From a bacterium (lineage in GTDB: Bacteria > Chlamydiota > Chlamydiia > Chlamydiales > 2-12-FULL-49-11): DNA of 9,354 bases. The notes under the pieces were generated by a model. The model saw only the letters and a program-made list of their open reading frames with translations. It did no database searches and was not told the DNA's origin. Below, in pieces: positions 1 through 7,700 of the stretch. How positions within the stretch are numbered: the first letter of the stretch is position 1; every line of letters starts with the position of its first letter. The DNA lies in NCBI GenBank assembly GCA_022600215.1, contig JAHZKV010000077.1, forward strand, positions 1 to 9,354, in the 5' to 3' direction. Both the position numbers and the translations under genes were made by a program.

Positions 1-308
1 GCAATATAGCAAAATGCAGTTGCTGTACTCATAGGCATAGCAAGAGTGTGGAAAATCTTCCTGTCACCGTCAATGTCTGCAAGGAGCGTTCCAATTTTTC
101 CCACAATTCCATAAAACCCAAAACTAGCAATTGCCCCAATTACAAAAAAGGGCGTGTAATCTTTCCCTGCCATGGGCAGTAGATAACCAAACGAGAAAAC
201 ATTCGTAAAAAACAAAATAATGGTATCAGTAAACTCTCTAGAGAAGCGTTTCCTAAAAACGAAAAGATCCTTTCCCAACAGCTGAAAAAATACGCTCATA
301 CCTCTCAC
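1..308 (-). CDS. ABC-2 type transporter permease, N-terminal part (runs off left edge)
   Basis: This is the first 102 residues of a membrane protein encoded directly after an ABC ATPase, so it is most likely the permease half of the same exporter. I place the start at GTG 308-306: a full AGGAGG (320-315) lies 6 bases before it, and it overlaps the ATPase stop as GTGA. An in-frame ATG (299-297) is the alternative and would remove only three residues, but it sits 15 bases from that ribosome site. The protein opens with a basic amphipathic stretch (residues 9-25, with RKR at 19-21), then a hydrophobic segment at about 26-45 ending in LLPMAG, and a second at about 53-70. A cytosolic N-terminal helix followed by membrane spans is the usual start of ABC-2 permeases. 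Family membership rests mainly on the neighbour and topology, since diagnostic C-terminal motifs lie outside the window. Substrate unknown. Confidence 0.78.
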   Translation of the reverse strand, partial: MRGMSVFFQLLGKDLFVFRKRFSREFTDTIILFFTNVFSFGYLLPMAGKDYTPFFVIGAIASFGFYGIVGKIGTLLADIDGDRKIFHTLAMPMSTATAFCYI

Positions 309-1084
309 TTCGTACCTCCTGAATTGAATATCTCTGCATCTGGATCATCCACAAACTGCAGAAAAACTTCTTCTAAGTTATTTTTCTTATGCTTCTTCTT
401 TAAGTTATCAGGAGTATCTACTGCGCGAATTGTTCCATCATGAATCAAACAGATCCTATCCGATAGATATTCTGCCTCATCAAGATAGTGTGTGGTTAAC
501 ACCACAGCTGTACCTGTATCTTTAAGGCTCTTGATCACCTCCCACAATTCACGGCGAATATGGGAATCCAATCCCACTGTAGGCTCATCTAGAATAACTA
601 GCTTTGGTTTATGCATCAGTGCTCGAGCAATCAAGAAGCGCTGCTTATAACCACCTGAAACTTGCCTTACTTTTGCATCCAAGTACGCTTCTAATTTAAA
701 CTCTTTTGCAAGCTCGTCTATTCTTGCTTCTGTTTCTTGTCGGGACAACCCATAACATCTCCCAGAAAATAACAAATTTTCCCCTAAGGTGAGCTCCCCC
801 TCGATATTTGGATGTTGTGGACAATATCCAATAATGGCTCTGTATGGCAGCAAGTTATCATAAATAGATTTTCCATTCCAAATTATGTCCCCACTACTTT
901 TTGGATGTAATGCAGCTAAGATAGAGGCAAGAGTGGTTTTCCCAGCACCATTTACCCCTAAAAGCCCCAACACCTCTCCCTCATAAAGACTAAGAGAAAT
1001 CTCTTTTAACGCTTCCTTCACCTTCTTTTTCTTCAAAGAAAAAGTTTTGGAAATCTTTTGAATTTCTAAAAGGGACTCAGACAT
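305..1084 (-). CDS. ABC transporter ATP-binding protein (ABC-2 exporter family, YadG-like)
   Basis: Cytoplasmic ATPase that powers the permease encoded immediately downstream. All nucleotide-binding motifs are present in 259 residues: Walker A GVNGAGKTT (43-51), Q-loop Q90, signature VSGGY (142-146), Walker B LVILDE (162-167), D-loop GLDS (171-174) and switch H199. The stretch after the signature (IARALMHKPKLVILDEPT) and the TTHYLDEAE segment (197-204) resemble YadG-type and drug or polysaccharide exporter ATPases. The LEEVFL near the C-terminus is also common in that group. The signature reads VSGGY instead of LSGGQ; the two catalytically important glycines are kept, so activity is expected. 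Start ATG 1084 has GGAG 8 bases upstream. It has its own promoter and dyad (1097-1151). Substrate cannot be told from sequence: drug, lipid or envelope component are all possible. Confidence 0.95.
   Translation of the reverse strand: MSESLLEIQKISKTFSLKKKKVKEALKEISLSLYEGEVLGLLGVNGAGKTTLASILAALHPKSSGDIIWNGKSIYDNLLPYRAIIGYCPQHPNIEGELTLGENLLFSGRCYGLSRQETEARIDELAKEFKLEAYLDAKVRQVSGGYKQRFLIARALMHKPKLVILDEPTVGLDSHIRRELWEVIKSLKDTGTAVVLTTHYLDEAEYLSDRICLIHDGTIRAVDTPDNLKKKHKKNNLEEVFLQFVDDPDAEIFNSGGTK
315..320 (-). promoter_or_regulatory. Ribosome binding site that sets the permease start at GTG 308
   Basis: AGGAGG, a perfect anti-Shine-Dalgarno match, lies inside the last codons of the ATPase gene. It stands 6 bases before the GTG at 308-306 and 15 before the in-frame ATG at 299-297. 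The spacing favours the GTG and implies translational coupling across the 4-base overlap. Confidence 0.7.
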
Positions 1085-1096
1085 AAGCGTATCTCC

Positions 1097-1125
1097 AAAT
1101 ACAGGATAAATTTATCGAGGTATTT
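1097..1125. promoter_or_regulatory. Imperfect 29-bp dyad, candidate operator of the ABC exporter
   Basis: The core GATAAATTTATC (1105-1116) is a perfect 12-base palindrome. It is flanked by AAATAC (1097-1102) and its exact reverse complement GTATTT (1120-1125), separated from the core by 2 and 3 bases. The dyad overlaps the -10 box and covers the predicted transcription start, directly before the ribosome site of the ATPase gene (CTCC on the plus strand, 1093-1096). That is where a TetR-, MarR- or GntR-type repressor would bind, although no regulator gene is in the window. As RNA it could also fold into a hairpin next to the ribosome site. The symmetry is seen; the function is inferred. Confidence 0.5.
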
Positions 1126-1151
1126 TATCTTTGAAAAGGCCCATCCGTCAA
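1122..1151 (-). promoter_or_regulatory. Sigma70-type promoter of the ABC exporter genes
   Basis: Reading the minus strand, TTGACG (1151-1146, five of six consensus bases) is followed after 18 bases by TAAAAT (1127-1122, five of six). The predicted start is near 1115, giving a leader of about 30 bases before the ATPase ATG. The -35 box overlaps the stop codon of the monooxygenase, so the exporter can be transcribed independently of it. Recognised by eye from consensus only. Confidence 0.6.
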
Positions 1152-2167
1152 GATCTTTTCGTAATATTGATATGCTTTTGCAATAACTTTTGAAAAAACC
1201 AAGGAAATGCATGTAAAAAGCGAAAGACCCAGACAACAAAGCGCCATCCTCTTCCCACAAATGTCGCAAATAGATAGGTCTCTTTAAGCACTTTTTTTGC
1301 TTGCTTGCGTCGCTTTTTTGCAAAAAGAATTATGCTACCATCCGCAATTGCATCTGCATATCCAGCAGCATCTTGAATAGAGAGATTGAGACCACGGCCA
1401 CCAAAAGGGGTCATATGATGAGCTGCATCTCCCAAAAGGAGTACCCCATCTTTGTAAAAAGTATCACATAATTTATGATCGAGCTTTAATTCAAACACAG
1501 ACTCATTTGTCCCTTTCTCCATTTTTTCTTTGGAGATAGCTTCTTGTTTTGGGTGAAGTGCGCGAATCACTTGCACATAATTGGGCGAATAAGGAAAGCG
1601 AAAAGCACAAGTTTTCCCTCTTTCAAAGTAAATTTGCACAGCCTTTTCTTCTTTCTCTACCAATTGATTTTCTATCTCTAAACTCATTTCATAATCATAT
1701 TGATAGTAGGTAATGTTACTAAGATCACGTACCTTTGAATTTGGTCCATCTGCGCCTACCACAAGATCAAAAGTCTCTTTTCCCTCTGTAAAAATACAAG
1801 TAGTGCGATCCATCCCAACAAGCTCCATCCCCTTTTTAATAGAGCGCACTTTTTTCTCGAGAAATCGCTCCAAATCTGCAAGTGGAATAATCAGCAAAGA
1901 GGCAACTTTTCCAATAGTTAACTTTGCAATTTCTTTTTCTCCATCAAATACCCTTGCTTCTTCTACCAATCTTCCAAGAGCTAAAATCTCATCCAAGAAA
2001 CCCAATTGCTTAAAGACCTGTAAAGACTTGCTATCTAGCCCCACCGCTCGAGTAAAGGGCGGTCGCTCTAACTGCTTTTCAAAAACAGTAACCTCAATCC
2101 CTTTCTTTTGGAGCAAAATTGCTTGCAACAATCCTACAGCCCCTCCACCAATCACAGCAACCTTCAT
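1148..2167 (-). CDS. FAD-dependent monooxygenase, PHBH/UbiH-like (group A aromatic hydroxylase fold)
   Basis: Predicted flavoprotein that uses NAD(P)H and oxygen to hydroxylate an aromatic or polyketide-like substrate. The three hallmarks of the fold are visible. The N-terminal dinucleotide-binding motif GGGAVG (7-12) has E30 to hold the adenosine ribose. The DG motif GADGPNSKVR spans 138-147. The GD motif begins GDAAHHMTPFGGRGLN at 246. Length is 339 residues against roughly 370-420 for common members: the segment between the DG and GD motifs is short, and the C-terminus ends in a basic, aromatic-rich stretch after about residue 285. Start ATG 2167 has AGGAGG 6 bases upstream. It is divergent from the RND operon (96-base gap) and upstream of the ABC exporter. 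A quinone-biosynthesis hydroxylase (UbiH type) or a drug-inactivating enzyme (TetX type) are both possible; I cannot decide from sequence alone. Confidence 0.88.
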   Translation of the reverse strand: MKVAVIGGGAVGLLQAILLQKKGIEVTVFEKQLERPPFTRAVGLDSKSLQVFKQLGFLDEILALGRLVEEARVFDGEKEIAKLTIGKVASLLIIPLADLERFLEKKVRSIKKGMELVGMDRTTCIFTEGKETFDLVVGADGPNSKVRDLSNITYYQYDYEMSLEIENQLVEKEEKAVQIYFERGKTCAFRFPYSPNYVQVIRALHPKQEAISKEKMEKGTNESVFELKLDHKLCDTFYKDGVLLLGDAAHHMTPFGGRGLNLSIQDAAGYADAIADGSIILFAKKRRKQAKKVLKETYLFATFVGRGWRFVVWVFRFLHAFPWFFQKLLQKHINITKRS

Positions 2168-2212
2168 AGAAAACCTCCTACTTCAATCCTACCACAAAGC
2201 GCTATTATTTAT

Positions 2213-2239
2213 TTGCTATTTAACAACTAGATCTATATT
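2213..2239 (+). promoter_or_regulatory. Possible promoter of the RND efflux operon
   Basis: TTGCTA (2213-2218) and TATATT (2234-2239) are separated by 15 bases, shorter than the 17-base optimum; reading TTTGCT at 2212 gives 16. The predicted start would be near 2246, leaving a leader of about 18 bases. An 8-base palindrome TAGATCTA (2228-2235) overlaps the -10 box, and GCTATT occurs twice (2201 and 2215). A TATAAT at 2256-2261 is too close to the ATG to serve this start. Confidence 0.35.
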
Positions 2240-2263
2240 GCAGAAATTAACGGGGTATAATTA

Positions 2264-3703
2264 ATGTCAAATAAAGTTCATGCTTTATTGCTTTTTTGTT
2301 TTTTGTCGTCTTGCAAAAATTCGGCTTTTGTAAACCCCTACTCAAAAGCCCCAAAAAGCCATACCTCCACTTGGACCTCTTCCAAGAGCTCCGCCATTAC
2401 TCTTTCTACTGTAAAAACCCCTGAAGAACTTATTCTTCCTTCCGCAGGAATTGATAATGCACTCGGAGATTTATTTGAAATTGCGCTTCATAACAACCCA
2501 TCTACCCAATCCAGTTGGTCAGAAGCAAAAGCTGCAGCTGCTGCATATGGCGATTCTCTCTCTTCCTATTTCCCAGAGATTGGTTTTGATGCACAATTTA
2601 ACACCAATCGAGAAGGCTACATCTTTAATAACCCCGAGGGAGGAGAAGGTTTTTTCATGAACAATCAGATCCAATATGGACCGATTGCTACCCTTTCCTA
2701 CCTTCTCTATGACAGTGGAGAACGTAAAAATAAAGCTGCCAAGTATTTTTGGATGCTCCAAAAATCCAATTTTCTCCACAATGAATCCATTCAAAGTGTG
2801 ATGAAAAAAGTAGCAGACAACTACTATAACTATGTCAAAGAGTGCGCTCAATACTTTGCCGACAAAGAAGACCTAGAAGATGCCAAAGAGACCTACAAAG
2901 CAGCAACAGATAAACACAAAGCTGGAATCATTGCTGTTACGGATATGCTGCAAGCAAAAACCAACTACCTTCAAAAAAAGGTAAACCTAACTAACCAAAA
3001 AAATCTTAAGGATAATAGCTATATTTCCCTCATCACCACTCTAAGTATTCCCAGGGATGCCCCCCTTCAGCTCAAGGGATTTCCAAAAGAAATCGTTACC
3101 TCTCCTTTTACCGAAGATCCAAAAGAGCTAATCAAAATCGCAAAAGCATGCCGTGGAGAATACCTTGCAGCAAAAGCATCGGTAATTGCAGCTAAAAGAG
3201 ATCTAGAGATGGTAAAGGCAGAAGTCTTCCCCAAACTTTCCTTAACAGCTAATGCTGGAGAATACTGGTATCAAGATAACTACCAAGATGCAGGGAACTA
3301 CAACGTCCAATTAGATTTAACCATCCCTATTTTTTCTGGATGGCACTATCGCAACCAAATCAAGAACAAAAAAGCCCTCCTCTCTGATGCAAAAGCAGAA
3401 TTTTACGAAGCAGAACTCTCCATGATTGAGCAAATACAAACAGCTCTTAACGACTTTGTTTCTGCGAAAGAAAAAATAGCTGACACAAAAAGCTACCTCG
3501 AAGCCGCTCAAATTGAGTACAAAGCAATGTTCAAGCGATACAAACATGGTATTGTGACTATTTTAGACTTGCTAAGCTCTCAAGCCTTTTTAGCAGATGC
3601 GCGAGCGCAATATATCTCTGCTCAAAAAGATTACTATGTATCTATCATTGACCTATCCTTTGCCACAGGAGTGCTTGGCACCAAAAATCCGGAGTGTTTA
3701 TGA
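2264..3703 (+). CDS. Outer-membrane efflux channel lipoprotein, TolC/OprM (OEP) family
   Basis: Outer-membrane exit duct of the tripartite pump encoded by this operon; it trimerises into a beta-barrel with a long periplasmic alpha-helical tunnel. The N-terminus is a short lipoprotein signal peptide with lipobox LSSC, so C17 would be lipidated. The two-fold repeat typical of the family is visible. Residues 221-234 (GIIAVTDMLQAK...) and about 429-440 (GIVTILDLLSSQ) show the same pattern in the equivalent helices of each half, followed by long alanine- and glutamine-rich helices. Length 479 is normal for OprM/NodT-type channels. The start ATG has only a weak purine site (GGGG, 2252-2255). The stop overlaps the next gene as ATGA, so it is coupled to the adaptor. 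Having the channel first in the operon is uncommon, since usual clusters run adaptor, pump, channel. Confidence 0.93.
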   Translation: MSNKVHALLLFCFLSSCKNSAFVNPYSKAPKSHTSTWTSSKSSAITLSTVKTPEELILPSAGIDNALGDLFEIALHNNPSTQSSWSEAKAAAAAYGDSLSSYFPEIGFDAQFNTNREGYIFNNPEGGEGFFMNNQIQYGPIATLSYLLYDSGERKNKAAKYFWMLQKSNFLHNESIQSVMKKVADNYYNYVKECAQYFADKEDLEDAKETYKAATDKHKAGIIAVTDMLQAKTNYLQKKVNLTNQKNLKDNSYISLITTLSIPRDAPLQLKGFPKEIVTSPFTEDPKELIKIAKACRGEYLAAKASVIAAKRDLEMVKAEVFPKLSLTANAGEYWYQDNYQDAGNYNVQLDLTIPIFSGWHYRNQIKNKKALLSDAKAEFYEAELSMIEQIQTALNDFVSAKEKIADTKSYLEAAQIEYKAMFKRYKHGIVTILDLLSSQAFLADARAQYISAQKDYYVSIIDLSFATGVLGTKNPECL

Positions 3704-4785
3704 ATAAATATCTTTCTAGCATTTTGCTTTTTACTTTGACTGCGTGCAATCAACCCGTAGAGAAAAAGGAGCAACCTCCAAAAGTAGAAGTAGGAGAGGT
3801 CATCCAAAAGACTATCCCCATTGGATTAAAAGCGGTAGGACATTGCACCGCATACAACTCTGCGGAAATCAAAGCACAAGTAGAAGGAGTGTTAGAAAAA
3901 CTCCATTATGAAGAAGGGACGCTAGTCAAAAAAGGAGATCCCCTCTTTACCATAGACCCAAGGCCATATAAAGCAGCGCTAGATAAAGCCATTGCCGTAC
4001 GAGCAGAAAATATAGCAAAGCTTAAGTACTCAGCAGAAAAGGTGGCCCGCTACCAATCCTTACTCGAAGAAGACTATGTTTCTGCCCTTGATTTTGACGG
4101 TTTTTTAAAAGATCTATCAGAATATGAAGCGACCGTTGCTGCAAATGATGCCGATATTTGCTTAGCAGAAATTGATCTAGATTATTGCTACATCAAAGCC
4201 CCCTTTACCGGAATTGCGGGAAAAAAAATGATCGATATTGGAAACTTAATTGCCAACGATGGAAGCACCATGGTAGTGATCAACCAAATTGATCCTATCT
4301 TTGTGGATTTTTCCCTTCCAGAGAAGGATTTTCGCAGCATCATGAGCTATCGAAAAGGTAAAGACCCCCTAACCGTTGATGTCCAAGTTCCAAACAGCAA
4401 AGTAAAAAAAGCCAAGCTACTCCTTGTGGATAATGTGATTGATGTTTCTACCGGGATGGTGCCCTTGCGAGCCCAAATTGCAAACAGTGACTCCTTTTTC
4501 TGGCCAGGGCAATATGTGGAGGCTAACCTCATCTTGAAAGAAGAAAAAGATGCTATTTTAGTACCCTCTAAAGCAATTGGAAATGGAAAAAATGGTCATT
4601 TTGTCTTTGTGATTGAAGAAGATGGCACTGCTAGCTATAAAAAGGTACAAATCTTTAACACATATGGCAGCCACACCCACGTAATTGGATCCTTAAAAAA
4701 GGGAGACAAAGTAGTGACAAGAGGGATTATCAATGTAAAGCCACACCAAAAGTGCATCGTAGTGAAAAAAGAGGGCTCTAAATGA
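3700..4785 (+). CDS. Periplasmic adaptor (membrane fusion) lipoprotein of RND efflux pump, MdtA/AcrA-like
   Basis: Links the inner-membrane pump to the outer-membrane channel. I use ATG 3700 with GGAG at 3691-3694, giving 361 residues. The GTG two codons earlier (3694) overlaps the ribosome site itself and is unlikely. Signal peptide with lipobox LTAC, lipidation at C16. The lipoyl-type half domain begins near V61 (VEGVLEKL) and ends FTIDPRPY (83-90). A helical hairpin covers about 91-155. The second lipoyl half starts YIKAPFTG (164-171), followed by the beta-barrel region (INQIDPIFVDFSLPEKD) and a membrane-proximal domain ending in the KKGDKVV/RGI segment. The wording of these motifs is nearest to MdtA-type adaptors. 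Overlaps both neighbours by 4 bases (ATGA), so the three pump parts are translationally coupled. Confidence 0.94.
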   Translation: MNKYLSSILLFTLTACNQPVEKKEQPPKVEVGEVIQKTIPIGLKAVGHCTAYNSAEIKAQVEGVLEKLHYEEGTLVKKGDPLFTIDPRPYKAALDKAIAVRAENIAKLKYSAEKVARYQSLLEEDYVSALDFDGFLKDLSEYEATVAANDADICLAEIDLDYCYIKAPFTGIAGKKMIDIGNLIANDGSTMVVINQIDPIFVDFSLPEKDFRSIMSYRKGKDPLTVDVQVPNSKVKKAKLLLVDNVIDVSTGMVPLRAQIANSDSFFWPGQYVEANLILKEEKDAILVPSKAIGNGKNGHFVFVIEEDGTASYKKVQIFNTYGSHTHVIGSLKKGDKVVTRGIINVKPHQKCIVVKKEGSK

Positions 4786-7700
4786 ATATCTCCAAGCCTT
4801 TTATCGATAAACCCGTTTTTACCACTCTATTGATGGTGACGCTTATTGCTTTTGGAATCATTTCCTACAAAACACTCCCTGTTGCCGCCATCCCTCAAGT
4901 AGAATACCCTGTAATTGAAGTGACGGCTTACTACCCTGGCGCTAACCCAAATGACATTGCAGACTTAGTTGCGGCCCCGCTAGAGCGGCAGTTTATCATC
5001 ATGCAAGGAATTGAGATGGTAAGCTCCCAAAACTACTACGGCTCCTCCACTATTGTTTTGCAATTTCATCAAGACGTTGATATTAACGTTGCTGCTCAAG
5101 AGACAGACCAAGCCATCCAAAAAGCTCTTGCCGAACTGCCAAAAGATATTCCACAAAACCCAACCTATTCTAAGGTAAACCCCTCAGACACTCCTATCAT
5201 GTACCTTGCTATTCATTCCGACATTGCCAATCCTTGGGATGTCTATGAATACGCCTACTCCTACCTTGGTCAACAACTAGGTACCGTCAATGGAATTGCT
5301 GATATCAACACCTACGGCTGGCCCTACGCAGTGCGCTGCCATGTAAACCCTCAAAAGCTTGCTGCCAAAGGGATCTCTTTTTCCGATCTTACCAACGCAA
5401 TTGACATGGCAAATGTTCAAGACCCTACCGGAAAAATGTATGGCCCAGATAAAAGTATTGCGATCAAAGCAAATGGACAACTAGCCAAAGCAAAAGACTA
5501 CCAAGATTTGATCGTAAAATTTGTAAATGGTGCCCCTGTCCGCCTTAAAGAGGTTGCCACCGTAGAAGATGGGGTACAAGATAACAAAACTAGCTTTAAA
5601 TGGTACACCAAAGAGACTCCTACAGGTGAAAGCCTTTGTTTTTTAGCCCTTTTCCGAGAACTTGGATACAATACGGTGCAAGCTTGTGATGATGTCGAGG
5701 CTCTCTTAGAAGAAGTTGGTAGTCAAATGCCAAAAAATTTAGAACTCACCATCCCCTTTTCCTTAAAAAATTGGATTATTGAAGCACTCGATGATGTAAA
5801 GTTCACCCTCTATATTGCCTTTGCTCTTGTTGTGATGGTAATTTATCTTTACCTTGGAAAATTACGAAATAGCCTTATCCCCCTCCTCTCTCTCCCTATT
5901 ACCATCGTAACCACCTTCATCTTTATGAAGATGCTTGGTTATACCCTCGATATTATCTCCCTTTCCGCCATTACCATCTCCATTGGATTTTTGGTAGATG
6001 ATGCCATTATTGTAATGGAAAATATTGTCCGATATGCCCAAACCGAAGGGCTCTCCCCCTACGATGCCACCCTCAAAGGTTCTAAACAAATTGTCCTTGT
6101 GATCGTGGCTATGTCTCTTTGCTTATGCGCTGTCTTTATCCCTATGCTCTTTTTACAAGGAGTAATTGGCCAAATCTTCCATGAACTTTCAGCGGTGATC
6201 ATTATTGCGGTAGTTTGCTCTGGCTTTATCTCCCTATCCCTTACTCCTATGCTTTGCAGTCGCTTTCTTGCTAATTACAAAGAAGAGAAAAAAAGCAAGA
6301 TGGAAAAGCTTTCAGAAAAGCTCAATAATATCGTGGAAAAACGCTATGAAAAAGCCCTTGCTACTGCTCTTAAACACAAGATCTTTGTGCTGGGCCTTGC
6401 TACTATCTGCATTGTTGCCTCTGGCGTCTTATTTGTAGTCGTACCAAAAGATTATCTCCCCCCAAACGACCTAGGTGTGGTGATGGGATTTGCTCAGATG
6501 CCGGAAGGCACATCGCCGCAAGCCTTTGCCGAAGAGATGAAATCTGTTACAAAAGTGGCCCTTGAAAACCCCTACGTAGATTACTTTACCACCATAGAAA
6601 GCTTTCCCACAGACAACCAAGGCCTCCTCTTTTACAACCTCACTGACTCATCAAAAAGACCCGATATTTGGAAAGTGATGGATACATTAAATGCTAGTAA
6701 CTATGAACATTGCATTGGCACGCAAACCCTCTTAAAATCGATGCCCTTGATCAACTTACAGGTAGGGAATGTAACTGCTGGTAAAGCGAACTACCAATAT
6801 ATCTTCCGAAGCTTTGATGAAGAGGCGGTAAATGCTGCTGCAGAAAAGATTATGGCCAAAATGCGCGAATCTTCTTATTTTAAAGATGTGAGCACCGACT
6901 ACCAACCAAATGCTCCTATTATCAATGTGGATTTCCTACGTAACCAATCTAATAGTTATGGAAATGTGAAAGCTGCTAACATTGAAGATTCCCTCAAATA
7001 CGCTTACGGAGAAACCTATATCTCCAAAATCAACGTTCCTCAAAACATGTACTACGTGATTATGGATATGGAAGAGAGCTTCAACTCCTCACCGCAAGAT
7101 TTTAACTCTATCTACCTTGCCAATAACCCTTCGGGGAAAATGGTCTCGCTCAATTCCGTAGTCGATGATGCCTACGCAACAGGCTCAGAACTCTCCACTC
7201 GAATCAATGCCCTTCCTGCCGTTACGATTGCTTTCAACCCAGGAGAAGGAAAAGCCTTATCTACTGTCCTTGATAAAATGGAAGAAATTATCGCAGAAAA
7301 CCTTCCCAGTAATGTATCCAAAACTGCTGCTGGAAATACTGCCGCTTTTGCTGCAGCGATCACCCAATTTGTCTTGCTTATCGCCCTTGCTATCTTTGTG
7401 ATCTATATTATCCTTGGGATTTTGTATGAAAACTTCCTTCATCCACTTACCGCTATCTCTAACATTCCTGTTGCACTTCTTGGAGGAATTTTATCTCTTA
7501 TCCTCACAGGGAATACCATATCCATCTACGCTTTGATTGGATTGTTGATGTTGCTTGGCATTGTGATGAAAAATGGTATCTTGATTATTGACTTTACCTT
7601 GGAGTTGATGGAAGAGGAGAAGCTTTCTGCGCATGATGCCGTCTTTAAAGCATGTACTCTTCGTTTCCGCCCTATTGTGATGACTACTATTGCTGCTATG

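Noticed and set aside
1713..2264. A 183-codon open frame on the plus strand opposite the monooxygenase
   Set aside because: It is antisense to a gene with all three FAD-fold motifs, its translation is Ser/Arg/Thr-rich with no recognisable pattern, and it has no ribosome binding site at its start.
2519..2851. A 110-codon minus-strand frame inside the channel gene
   Set aside because: Antisense shadow of a clear TolC-family gene, with no ribosome site or promoter, and a Phe/Val/Ile-rich composition typical of reverse-complement reading.
3694..3699. GTG start for the adaptor two codons upstream of ATG 3700
   Set aside because: The only good ribosome site, GGAG 3691-3694, overlaps this GTG and is correctly spaced (5 bases) for the ATG.
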